In this document: piece by piece, positions 54,360 to 64,000 of the stretch
Numbering within the stretch: position 1 is the first letter of the stretch
Layout: every line of letters starts with the position of its first letter
Source of the DNA: Euleptes europaea
Lineage: Eukaryota; Chordata; Lepidosauria; Squamata; Sphaerodactylidae
Reading direction: 5' to 3'
Length of the DNA: 64,000 bases
Assembly (NCBI RefSeq): GCF_029931775.1
Contig: NC_079312.1
Location: 16,685,821-16,749,820, forward strand
Program-made: the position numbers and the translations under genes
The notes under the pieces: generated by a model
Told to the model about the DNA's origin: nothing
What the model saw: the letters and a program-made list of their open reading frames with translations, nothing else
Databases searched by the model: none

Positions 54360-54803
54360 ATGGCGGCGGGGGGTCCCCTGAAGGAGCTGTGCGAGGAGGC
54401 CTCTTGCTCCGTCTGCCTGGACTTCTTCAGGGACCCGGTGACCATCGCCCAGTGCGGCCACAACTTCTGCCGCGCCTGCCTGAGCCGCAGCTGGGGGGAG
54501 TCGGGGGCCGAGGCTTCCTGCTGCCCCCAATGCAGAGGGAGAGCGCAGGAGGGGACCCTCCGGCCCAACCAGCAGCTGGCCAACTTTGTCCAAATAGCCA
54601 AGAAACTCAGTCCTTTGGAAGGGAAGGAGGAGAAGCGAAGGGGGCAGAAGCGAAGGAGGGGGGTCTGCGAGGAGCCCCAGGAGCCCCTGAAGTTTACCTG
54701 CAAGGAGGACGAAGCCCCCCTCTGCGTGGTCTGCAGCAGATCCGAGGAGCACCAAGATCACCAGGTGGTTCCTCTGGAGGAGCAGGCCGGAGAGAAGAAG
54801 GAG
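54360..54803 (+). CDS. gene D exon 1: RING plus first B-box lacking a His ligand
   Basis: [24 protein letters not shown] ligands CSVC, CGH, CRAC and CPQC are complete. The B-box starts VCEEPQEPLKFTC, where B and C have CEKH. It ends QAGEKKE at donor GAG|GTACAA, phase 0; 148 codons. Confidence 0.88.
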
Positions 54804-57800
54804 GTACAAAGTCTCTGTGGGTCTTGCTGGGGTTGAGCCCTGATTTCTCCTTGGCTTCTCTAGTTTCAGTCCAGTGAAAAGAGTCCCAGCTGGAATGCAA
54901 ATAATGGTAGATATTAAGCCAATTTAATTTCACACCCTAGTTGCCTGACAGTAAGCCAGGAGCTGGTCAGCCTTTAACTGTTCGCATTGGGTTGAGGAAA
55001 GTTGGAAACAAGATCCTGGGCTAAGCAGATCCCTCCTTCGGTCTAACCCTTCCCTGCTCTTACTGTCCTCCGTTTCCCCAGGAGAGGAGACTTTTCTTGC
55101 ATCTTGGTGCCTGGCTCAAAGTTTCCCTTTGGAGCAAAGCGGCCTTGAGCGTTTGGGGCCTCCTTGCTGCTGGTTTGTTTATAATGTCAGCTTTATATTT
55201 TGATTCCTCTGTTCAGCCGTAGATTCGAAGCCCTGGCATCACACCACCAGGAGACTCCTCTGTAGGTAGTAGAGTTTGTTTGTTGAGGAGGTGGTGTCAT
55301 TGTGCCACCTCCCATGGACATGATCCGTTTCCTCCCAGCTGAGCAGTAATATCACACCCATCCGTTCCTTACAGTGGGAATGCTGTTGCCTCTCCTGGAC
55401 TGAGATCTAGCAGCGTGGCCAGTCCAAGAGGTGTCCCTGCCTAAGGGGGGATATCCAGAGCAGGGGTCCCAAACCTTTTTGAGCCTGTGGGCACCTTTGG
55501 GATTCTGACACAACGTGGTGGGCACAGCCACAAAATGGATGCCACACCTTCCGTTCAGTCACACAGCGAAGATCCTTCTGTCATGGTGGAGGCTGCTGCC
55601 AAAGCAATGTTTTTAAAAACCTGCACAGCCCATCAGCTCTCGAATGGCCAATCAGAAGTCCTCCTGGACAAAAGCTCCACCCGCTTTCTAAAACCTCTTG
55701 ACATGCACCAGGAAAGGTGTTGATCAGCTTTTCCAACTGGCAAAGTAGATGCAGGGAGTGTGTGGTTTACTCCGAACTAGGAATTGTTATCAATTAATTG
55801 GCTTTCAAAGGAATTTGAGGTGTCAATAAAAGCTTGGTTACATCCCTCTTTCTTATGCAATATATTTTTTCTGAATAAATCACAGATTATGTCCAATATT
55901 TACAAGTACAGAGAGAGAGTTCAAAAACATGGGGGGGGGCGCGGATAAAACAAATGTGGTCATTTTGTTTTTGGGATCAGACGGTCGTGGCAGCCAGAAA
56001 GGAGAGAGTTTGCCAGAAGCACCAGGAGCCGCTGAAGCTCTTCTGCAAAGAAGATGAAGCCCTCATCTGTGTGGTCTGTGACCAGTCGCAGGAGCACAAA
56101 CATCACAAAATCATTCCTGTGAAGGAGGCTTCCCAAGAGTACAAGGTCAGAAATTGAAAAGGTGGACGATGGTGGGGAAGATCATGTGTGGATCCTTTCC
56201 AGCTGCACTCCTGGGTGTCCTATGACACTTTTCATTGGGAAGCGCTCAGGCCTTGAACCCAAATGGGGAGTGACAACATCTCTTTGTTACCGTTCTCCTG
56301 GCTTGGCTGCTCCCTTCCTAATCACCCTCCCCTTGTGCTCAGAGGTGATGTTAGGACGTTGGCTCCTTCAGGGCTGGCTGTGTTGATGTCTGGCCAGGTG
56401 ATTGTCCTGCCTAGCCACCAGGGGGCAGCAGCCTATTAGTAGAAGATTTTAACCATCCCCCCCACATGATATTCTTCATTTAAAAAACATTGCTAGCCTG
56501 GAGAGCCAGCGTGGTGTAGTGGTTAAGAGCAGTGATTTGGAGCGGTGGACTCTGATCTGGAAAACCAGGTTTGATTCCCCACTCCTCCACTCGAGCGGCA
56601 GAGGCTAATCTGGTGACTGGATTTATTTCCCCACTCCTACACACGAAGCCAGGTGGGTGACCTTGGGCAAGTTACAGCTCTGTTAGAGCTCTCTCAGCCC
56701 CACCTACCTCACAAAGTGTCTGTTGTGGGGAGGGGAAGAGAAGGTGATTGTAAGCTGGTTTGAATCTCCCTTAAGTGGTAGAGGAAGTTGGCATATAAAA
56801 ACCAACTCTTCTTCTTCTGGAGTTGCTTGTAACCGTCTGGCCAGGGGTTACATGGGGCGGGACATCCTGTACTTATGTCTAATTTGGCCTTTGATGACAG
56901 TATTGCTTTATGATTTATAGCAAAAGGAGCAAACCTCAATATTTTGACTCCCCTCCCCAGGATGAGTTCTGCAATTGTCTGGAGATTCTGCGGAAGGAGA
57001 GAGAAAAAATTCTGGCGTCTAAAGTCAATATAGTGAAGGAAAGCCAAGACCTGCTCGTAAGTGTCCTGACTGCTGGGTGAACAGACACTGGAATTTCCCA
57101 TTTGGAATGGCTTGGTTTCCCACAGAAAAGTTAATGAAAGACCATTTAGAATGACATTAGTGAATGTTAAGGGGAACACCTGTCCTCTTATAGCTCTGCA
57201 ATAAAAAGGGTTCTGGAAGTAACCATAGTGTCTATGCATGGGGGAAAGAGACATGAGAAGCTTCTTGTGCTGCAGTACATTTGAGTTTTGTAAAGTAAAA
57301 GGACTCCAAGAAGAGAATAATGCAAAGATAATTCACATGTTCCTTCTACCCAGTGTTGATACGTTCTTTGCAAAAGTACCCTTCGCATAGTTAAATTGTG
57401 GAACTCTCTGCCCCAGGATGTGGGGATGGCTTCCAACTTGGAAGACTTTAAGAGAAGAGTAGACATGTTCATGGAGGATAGGTCTATCCATGGCTACTAG
57501 TCAAAATGGATACTAGTCATGATGCATACCTCTTCTCTCTGGTATCAGAGGAGCATGCCTATTAGATACTGCGAAACACAGGCAGGATGCTGCTGCAGTC
57601 GTCTTGCTTGTGGTCTTCCTAGAGGCAGCTGGTTGGCCACTGTGGGAACGGACTGCTGGACTTGATGGGCTTTGGTCTGATCCAGCATGGCTTTTCCTAT
57701 GTTTTTATGAGTCTCCCAACATACCTCTTCCCACTGCAGAGCCTTGCTGTATTCTTCTTTTCTTCTTTTTCCATCTCAGAAGCAAACCAAAGGAGAGCAA

Positions 57801-59424
57801 CAGAAGACAATGACTAAATTCAGGCAACTGCATACGTTTCCGGATAAGCAAGAGAAACTTCTGCTATCCCAGGTGGAAGAGGTGGAGAGGGAGGTAGCAA
57901 GGAAAAGGGACCAGAACCTGGCCGAACTCTCTGAGGAGCTCTCCTCTCTGGACAGCCTCATCTGGGAGATGGAGGAGAAGAGTCAGCAGCCAGCAAGTGA
58001 ACTCCTGCAGGTAAGAGTGTGGCAGGAACAGCTCAGACTCCCCTTTGGGAGAAGGCTGCCTCCAAGCCCTTTCTGTGCCTCCTTTGCTTGGGCAGGAAGC
58101 AAATGAGCCCAGTTTGTGTTGCTGGAAAGTTTTCTTCTCTGTGAATGGGCTGCTTTCCATTCTTCCCCATTACACCTCCAGCCAGGGACTGACTTGTGAA
58201 ACTCCACCCCCTGGAAATGCTGCTCCCCCCCCCAGAGCCCTGTGCCTTTCTCTGATAGGCTGAGGCCACTTGGTTCCCATCTCAGAAGCAGAAGTGTGTT
58301 TGTGTGTCAACCAACAGTCTGGGGAACTACATGCAAGTCAAACCAGGTTCATGGGTGGCTGTTTCCAAACCACCAGGAATGAGGGGTCATAGGCAAGATT
58401 TTTCACAGCAAGTTTTAACAGAAGGATGAATGTGGGTGACGGGAATGTTGCTTACACTGGTTTCATGCAGATGGGTGTGCAAAAATGCACACACACACAC
58501 ACGACCGCAACAACGCTTGGTAGGAGAGTGGCATCCACACACTTGTTGCTGGCACCCCTGTGCTTGCTGCTGCCAACTCATAGTGCCTGTGCAAATAAAA
58601 TTGCATTGTGCCCAGACCCCCACCCTTTCCCTGCTGAACCACGTTGCAAAACTGCTGGAAAAAGGGGGAAAGCCCTTTAAATAGTTTGGCTCTTCTCCTC
58701 TCGGTCCCTGCGGCCCCTATCCCACCCCCAATCAGAGGGCTTTTCTCAAGCTTTACTGAAAGGGGCAATGGCTAGATTGCTCTAGCGTTGTAACACTATA
58801 ATGATCTGTTGTAACAATTCCTAGCTTTTATTTTAGAGGAAGTAAATTGCAGGCAACACATTTTTAGTTATAACTCTGCAACAACAAGGATTAAATACTT
58901 TTTAGGACCACTATGTTTTCACGATTTGGGACCACTGTGTTGTTACAATGCTATTGTAACATAGCTGTTTTTTTAAAAAAGCCTGGGAAATGCCCTCCAG
59001 TGTGGATAGAAGGAAAATAACAAAGTTGCAGGGCTGAGGCAAGGAACGTTGCTGGGAATGCCTCTGCTTCCACAGGTGGCCACGAGAGCTACATGTCCTA
59101 ATCCGAGGGCTTCCTGCCTTCCATGTGAAGGAAAATCCCTTTGTGAAAGTGGCCACTGTTGAGTCATCAAAGTAGATCACCCAGCTCTGCTCTGAAATGG
59201 CTCCACTTTGTTGATATTAACACAAAGATTTTCTCCCACTTTATGGAGATGCCCCCGAGCCTTCGAATGGAGTCTGCTAGCTGGACCCAGGAGAAGGGCC
59301 AAAGTACAGAATCTCCCAGGGTCTGAGGGGGTCTTCCTGGTGTGGCCTTTTAGCAACCATTGAGTCTCTCTTCTTTCTCTGTCTCTGCCCTTTTTCTTTA
59401 GGATGCCAGAAGCACCTTGCAGAG
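54360..59424 (+). CDS. TRIM gene D, 5' five exons; 3' exons outside the window
   Basis: The exons are 54360-54803, 55981-56145, 56961-57056, 57780-58010 and 59402-59424, all open and in phase. They encode RING, a first B-box lacking its His ligand (CEEPQEP), an intact second B-box and the coiled coil. The 119-, 33-bp and SPRY exons are expected to the right, past the L1 inserted in intron 5 at 59853. The same E3 ligase role as gene C is predicted. Its introns are most like those of C (shared intron 4, 'ggggtccccaacc' MITE), so C and D are recent duplicates. Confidence 0.8.
55463..55725. mobile_element. MITE of the 'caggggtccc' family, right end missing
   Basis: Starts caggggtcccaaaccttttt at the same place in intron 1 as 30857 in gene C, so it is the same insertion; the right end was lost with adjoining sequence. 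Confidence 0.8.
55981..56145 (+). CDS. gene D exon 2: separate, intact second B-box (165 bp)
   Basis: [20 protein letters not shown] with ligands CQKH, FC, D, CVVC, EHKHH; ends VKEASQEYK; acceptor gggatcag, donor AAG|GTCAGA. Confidence 0.88.
56501..56819 (+). mobile_element. tRNA-derived SINE with (TTC)n tail
   Basis: gagagccagcgtggtgtagt start, tail accaactcttcttcttct. The gene C intron (34652-34660) has the uninterrupted site 'gctagcctgg'. Confidence 0.87.
56961..57056 (+). CDS. gene D exon 3: coiled coil start (96 bp)
   Basis: DEFCNCLEILRKEREKILAS to IVKESQDLL; acceptor ctccccag, donor GTAAGT. Confidence 0.88.
57375..57712 (+). mobile_element. CR1 LINE 3' end
   Basis: gttaaattgtggaactctct encodes the VKLWNSLPQD region, followed by the same 3' UTR as 1050-1366, ending cctatgtttttatg. 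Confidence 0.88.
57780..58010 (+). CDS. gene D exon 4: coiled coil core (231 bp)
   Basis: [40 protein letters not shown], to QQPASELLQ; acceptor atctcag, donor GTAAGA. Confidence 0.9.
58011..59401. other. gene D intron 4
   Basis: Runs parallel to gene C intron 4 (35617-36909) with small indels and a (CA)n at about 58489-58502. No exon. Confidence 0.55.
59402..59424 (+). CDS. gene D exon 5 (23 bp)
   Basis: The same micro-exon as in B and C, DARSTLQ plus a split codon; donor GTAAAT. Confidence 0.87.
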
Positions 59425-59662
59425 GTAAATGGATCTTATTAACCTTCTTAATGCTGGGAGGGTTCTGGGTATCCTGTAAAGAATGTGCTCCTTCAGGGTC
59501 ATGGCTGAGGGCCAAGTTGGGTATAATTAAGATAGTGGATCTCCATCTATCTTTCAGTGGCAAACAGCCACAGTGGCAAACACATCCTCGTCAACTAGAA
59601 ACCGTGAAGTGAAATGGTATTGGGGTGGGGGGTCTGGGTTGACACCTAGCTGTGCATCTCTA

Positions 59663-59852
59663 GAATTGGGGTCCCCAACCTTTTTGAGGCGGCAGGCACT
59701 TTTGGAATTCTGCCATGGTGTGGTGGGAGCAGCCACAAAATGGCTGCCGCAGGTGGTAGAGCCAGCCACAAAATGTGTTTTGCCGCTTACCTTCCGCCAC
59801 ACAGTGACGGTCCTTGAGATGTGGTAGCAGCTGCTTCCAAAGTCACATTTTA
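59663..59852. mobile_element. partial MITE ('ggggtccccaacc' family), cut by the L1
   Basis: ggggtccccaacctttttga start; ortholog of 38377 in gene C. The L1 begins where gene C continues. Confidence 0.7.
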
Positions 59853-60519
59853 GACTTCCGGGTCGGACAGGCCCCCCGCCGCAAGCGCGGAGCCGCACTC
59901 TTGCTGTCTCGCTGCCGTGGGGTGTTTAACTGGCCCCTTGAAGATCCGGCAAGCGGCACCCCTCGGTGTAAGAGGGGATGCAGACTCGGGTGCCGGTGGC
60001 GGACCTGTCATTTGAGTGATAGCCGCCACGAAATCGGCGGCGGTCGCTCTGACGGGACTCCTCTGAATGGCCGGCGCCATCTTAAAGGCACAGCAAGGTG
60101 AAAGCGAGGTGGGATCCGATTTCCTTTTAAATTTGGAATAAAGAATTTTTTCCTACACTTAAAACATTAACTTGGGGTGTGTGGCAGTATTGCTTTCTAA
60201 AGACTTCACTTAGAACCATCTATAGTTCTGTTATGCTCTGTTTTATGACTTTTGGCTTTTTGCCAGCTGTGTGACGCACTGCAAAAAGTTTCTCACTAAA
60301 GCAAGAACTTGTAAATAAAAGAAAGGAGTTGGAGAACAATCAAGTGACATGGAATAAAATCATTTAAGATGTCATAGTGATTGCTTTCTCTCAATGGGAT
60401 TCTTTCATCTGAAATAATTTCTGTGTAATGAGCTAAAAGAAAGTCCCCCCCCCCTCTCTCCTTTTTGTTTCTGGATTACAATTGCCAGCTGTTTTGTCTT
60501 CAGTTTTCACAGCTTACCA

Positions 60520-61602
60520 ATGGGAGAAAAAGAGAAACATACCAAGGACATTCTTAAGGATACAAAGTTGGTGGTACAGCTTCCTCAGAGAAGGTCCTCT
60601 GTAACTCAAATTGTAACTAAACAGACAACTTCTCCAGTTGCATCAACATCTGTTATTGCCAAGATGCCTCCAAAAGCCAAGCCTGAAGTAACACTGACTT
60701 CTGTTTTTGAACTTTTAACTAAGACTCATCAAGACGTTACAGAAATGAAGCAGGAGTTATCCCAGAATACAGCAACTACATCTCAAAATTCTGCTGCAAT
60801 AGCTACCTTGCAAGACACAATTTCATCTCTGACTATCAGGCAAGATAGAGTTGAAACTAAGCTCAAGAAAAATACACAGGAAGTTAAAGAAATTAAGAAG
60901 AAGGTGGACACCCTTGAGATGGCAATAGCATCCTCATCTGATAGAGATGAGAGACAACAAGACCAGATGGCGATGATTGAGCTTAAGATAAAAGAATCTT
61001 TGTTGCGCATACGTGGTTTGAAAGAAAAAGTTGAAAATCGGGATTTACGTGGATATCTGACAGTTCTTTTGGCAGACTTTCTACAGGAAACTGAAGAAGT
61101 TATTGCAGGGATGATTGTGACAGCTTACAGAATGAATTCTGCATATGCAACCAGAAACAAGGTACCTAGGGATTGCCTGCTTCAATTATTTTCGAGGAGT
61201 CACCGGGATCTGATACTTAACACTCACTACAAGACACCATTAAAAGTTGAAGATGAGTCTTTGAGATTGATGAAGGAAATACCGGCAAGATTGCTGAGGA
61301 AAAGGAAAGATTTTATGGAGATTGTTCAACGTCTAAGACTCAGTGGAATTCAATTCAGATGGGAATATCCACAGGGTATCTCCTTCACTTTTAAGGCAAA
61401 AAGGTTCAAGTTTACAGAAGTGGATAAGGCTGAGCAGTTCTTAAGAAGATATGATGCAGAATTGGTTAAACCTACTAAATCAACCAAGCAAGTTCCAACT
61501 AGGGAATCTACGGAAGAAGAAAAGGCATCTGAAGCATCTGGAGGTGGAGACTTGCCAATAGACTTTTCAGAGGATTCTCCAATTGATGAAGCTGAAGACT
61601 AA
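60520..61602 (+). CDS. L1 ORF1 protein (RNA-binding chaperone), open
   Basis: 360 aa, uninterrupted. A basic, Ser/Thr-rich N-terminus (1-50) is followed by a long heptad-rich coiled coil about 60-150 (TLQDTISSLTIRQDRVETKL, VKEIKKKVDTLEMAI) for trimerisation. An RRM-like domain about 155-250 (LLRIRGLKEKVENRDLRGYL) and a C-terminal domain about 255-325 (IPARLLRKRKDFMEIVQRLR) follow, with an acidic tail. In L1 biology ORF1p coats the L1 RNA. 82 bases separate it from the ORF2 start. Confidence 0.9.
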   Translation: MGEKEKHTKDILKDTKLVVQLPQRRSSVTQIVTKQTTSPVASTSVIAKMPPKAKPEVTLTSVFELLTKTHQDVTEMKQELSQNTATTSQNSAAIATLQDTISSLTIRQDRVETKLKKNTQEVKEIKKKVDTLEMAIASSSDRDERQQDQMAMIELKIKESLLRIRGLKEKVENRDLRGYLTVLLADFLQETEEVIAGMIVTAYRMNSAYATRNKVPRDCLLQLFSRSHRDLILNTHYKTPLKVEDESLRLMKEIPARLLRKRKDFMEIVQRLRLSGIQFRWEYPQGISFTFKAKRFKFTEVDKAEQFLRRYDAELVKPTKSTKQVPTRESTEEEKASEASGGGDLPIDFSEDSPIDEAED

Positions 61603-61684
61603 ATAATGGGGGGAAGGGGGGCAATAAGTAATATGGCTGTTAATGTTGAATGTGGAAGATTATGGGATCTAACTGACTTTTGAT

Positions 61685-64000
61685 ATGTTACAGGTTTTAT
61701 CTTGGAACATCAACGGATTGAACTCTCCTAATAAAAGGAGGAAAATATTTCACCAGCTACATAAAAGTAATGCTAATATTATTTGTTTACAGGAAACTCA
61801 TATACTCCCAAAGGATATATTTAGATTGGAACATTCAAGGTTGAGTACACTCTTCACGACATGTAATAAAGGTAGAAAAATTAATGGAATAGCTATGTAC
61901 ATACCTATTTCACTGGAACCAAAAGTTGTTTATCAAGATACGGAGGGAAGAGTTTTGTTAGTTGAAATAACATGTGGTTTTCAGAAGATAATGCTTGTGG
62001 GAATATATGCGCCTAATATAAATCAAAAAGTATTTTATGACAAATTAGCAATATTACTAGCTGAATATGCCATAGAAAAAATGATATGGATGGGGGATTT
62101 TAACGGTGTTAAAGTACCTAAGATAGATCTGGGAAAAAGAAAAAAGCGTCTAATGAAGGAAAATTACCAGGGGTCTTTGATGCTCTTACTGATCAATGGA
62201 ATATGTTTGATGTTTGGAGACTGGCACATGGAAATAAGAAGGGTTATACTTTTTTTTCACAAAGACACCTTACATATTCCAGGATAGATATGTTGTGGTT
62301 ATTGAAAGACCTAATAGAGAAATCAGAGGATTCAGAGATCTTACCTAGAGTTTTGTCAGATCACAATGCGGTTTCAGTTAAAATTCAAATGGGAGATAGA
62401 GGATATAAACCTTGGAGAATTAATGATTTCCTTTTAAAAAATACTAAAATAGTTGCTAAATTGAAGATGGAAATACAGCACTATTTTAAAGAAAATATAG
62501 ATAAGGGTACTCGTGAAGATATAGTTTGGGATGCTGGCAAGGCAGTAATTAGAGGATTATTAATTCAACAAAATACAAGATGGTATAGGGAAAGGGAGAA
62601 TAAGAGAAAACATATATTAGATGAAATAAAAAAAGGGGAAAGCTATTTAAGCAGGTTGCAAGATAAAGTAGCTAAACAGGAACAGCAGGCTAAGATTAGA
62701 AATTGGCAACAGCAATATGAATTTTTAATTGTAGAAGAAGTTGAAAGAAAACTTATGTACAATAAACAAAGATTTTTTGAACATGCAAATAAGCCAGGTA
62801 AAATGTTAGCATGGCAACTTAAGCAGAAGGAGAAAAAGATACCAATAACTCAAATTAAAAGGAATGGTAAGATTACAAGAATAAAAGAGGAGATACTAGA
62901 AACATTTGTAGAATTTTATACAAACTTATACAGAAAAAATGTATCTTCAGAGGTAGAAATGGATATGTACCTTACTAAAGGAGACGGGAAAAATAATAAA
63001 GATTTATTGGATCCTCCAATAACTAAAGAGGAGTTGGAAGAGGCAATAAAGAAAAGTAAACTAAATAAATCTCCCGGTCCAGATGGATTTAACGCATCTT
63101 ATTATAAAACATTTAAAGACCAATTAATCTCTTATCTATTGGAAGTAATGAATTTAGGATTGACAGAAGGAATTATCCCTCAAACTTGGAAACAGGCAAA
63201 TATAGCATTAATACCAAAGGCAAATTCTGATATATTGGAAATTAAAAACTTTAGACCAATTTCATTGTTAAATGCTGATTACAAACTATTTGTAGCAATT
63301 TTAGCTATGAGATTAAAAAGAGTATTAAATCAAGTAATACATGAAGATCAAGCTTACCAGGAAGGTTGATGAGTCAGAATGTGAGGGTGGTAATTGATCT
63401 TTTAGAATACGCAGAGCAAGATACAACACCAATAGCTCTGATATTTTTGGATGCTGAAAAAGCTTTTGATAATGTCAATTGGCAGTTTATGTTCAAGGTA
63501 TTAAATTTTATGGATTTCGGTGAGAATTTTAAAACAGCTATAAAAGGAATATATACACAACAATCTGCCTATTTGATTATAAACAGGTCATTATCACCAA
63601 ATATTGAAATTCAAAGGGGAACGAGGCAGGGCTGTCCTCTTTCCCCTTTATTGTTTATTTTAGTATTAGAATTATTATTGTATAATTTTAGAAAAAATGA
63701 TGATGTAGTTGGTGTAGGTAGAAATCATTATAAGCTTAAAGCATATGCGGATGATTTAGTATGTTTTTTTATTGATCCGATTGAACAAATTGATAGATGG
63801 AATAAAATTTTGGAGGTTTATGGAAAGCTTTCAGGGTTTAAAGTTAATAAAACTAAAACTAAGATTTTAACTAAGAATATGACTCTTTCACAACAACAAA
63901 TATTAATAAAAAAGACGGGGTTTAATATCAAAAATAAAGTCAAATATTTAGGTATATGGATATCAAATAATAATCTTAATTTATGCCAAGATAATTATGT
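61685..64000 (+). CDS. L1 ORF2 (endonuclease and reverse transcriptase), two frameshifts, incomplete
   Basis: Endonuclease motifs: LSWNINGLNSPNKRRK, CLQETHI, MGDFN, SRIDM, SDHNAV. RT motifs: NKSPGPDGFNASYYKTFKDQ, FRPISLLNADYK, FLDAEKAFDNVNW, RGTRQGCPLSPLLF and the catalytic YADD (about 63748). The frame shifts near 62156 (one base, probably lost from a G run before KLPGVFDAL). It shifts again near 63352, where DQA...PGRLMSQN lacks about 8 bases. The remaining stretches are open. It is therefore inactive as read, though young. The sequence runs off the window before the ORF ends. Confidence 0.88.

Larger units (their letters stand above)
59853..64000 (+). mobile_element. L1-clade LINE, 5' end to within RT; continues past window
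   Basis: A GC-rich 5' UTR (59853-60519, starting gacttccgggtcgg) is followed by ORF1 and ORF2. The 5' edge is set by comparison with gene C intron 5 (38560). A retained 5' UTR and an open ORF1 mark a recent, full-length-type insertion. It is AT-rich and A-biased in the ORFs, as usual for L1, unlike the flanking TRIM exons. Confidence 0.9.

Noticed and set aside
53796-54809. Long minus-strand open frame across the gene D promoter and RING exon (also 10424-11089 and 29385-29879)
   Set aside because: Antisense to a clear RING exon in GC-rich sequence, with no motif; stop-poor by composition.
61685-62287. Endonuclease/exonuclease-like frame as a host nuclease
   Set aside because: Its motifs and position directly after ORF1 identify it as the L1 ORF2 endonuclease.

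Overview
The window comes from a vertebrate nuclear genome, most likely a squamate reptile. It has spliced genes with clean GT-AG sites and a dense mix of CR1, Bov-B/RTE and L1 LINEs. It also has 5S-rRNA-headed SINEs with an RTE tail, tRNA-headed SINEs, hAT-type MITEs and Penelope-like inverted-repeat elements. Together these are typical of lizards and geckos; the species cannot be told from the sequence.

The host content is a tandem, same-strand array of RING/B-box/coiled-coil/PRY-SPRY (TRIM, 'zinc finger protein RFP-like') genes. Gene A contributes only its last (SPRY) exon (3298-3803). A' (about 5083-8895) is a broken partial copy with two leftover exons. Gene B (10856-22327) has all eight exons, but exon 1 carries a one-base frame defect. 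Gene C (29400-50341) has eight open exons whose lengths sum to 541 codons including the stop. Gene D (54360 onward) shows five exons before the window ends. The exon ladder is the same in every copy: RING plus B-box about 0.44 kb, a second B-box exon 165 bp, then 96, 231, 23, 119, 33 and about 515 bp. The products would be E3 ubiquitin ligases: RING for E2 binding, coiled coil for dimerisation, SPRY for target recognition.

The most interesting host observation is the second B-box. Each of B, C and D carries one B-box in exon 1 and another in a separate in-phase 165-bp exon. In all three, the exon-1 B-box has lost zinc ligands while the separate exon keeps a complete set.

Because the genes are paralogous down to their introns, many insertions can be read against an empty site in a sister copy, often with target-site duplications (TSDs). 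These include a 2-kb hAT element with internal tandem units, two solo LTRs (one splitting the 5' flank of gene C), a Copia-type gag fossil and a 4-kb CR1 starting within a few bases of a splice donor. Several Penelope-like inverted-repeat elements carry hammerhead-ribozyme-like cores. The right end (59853-64000) is a young-looking L1 with an open ORF1, inserted in an intron of gene D.

No CRISPR, operon or other prokaryote-style features are present. Functions are inferred by eye from motifs; no database search was possible.
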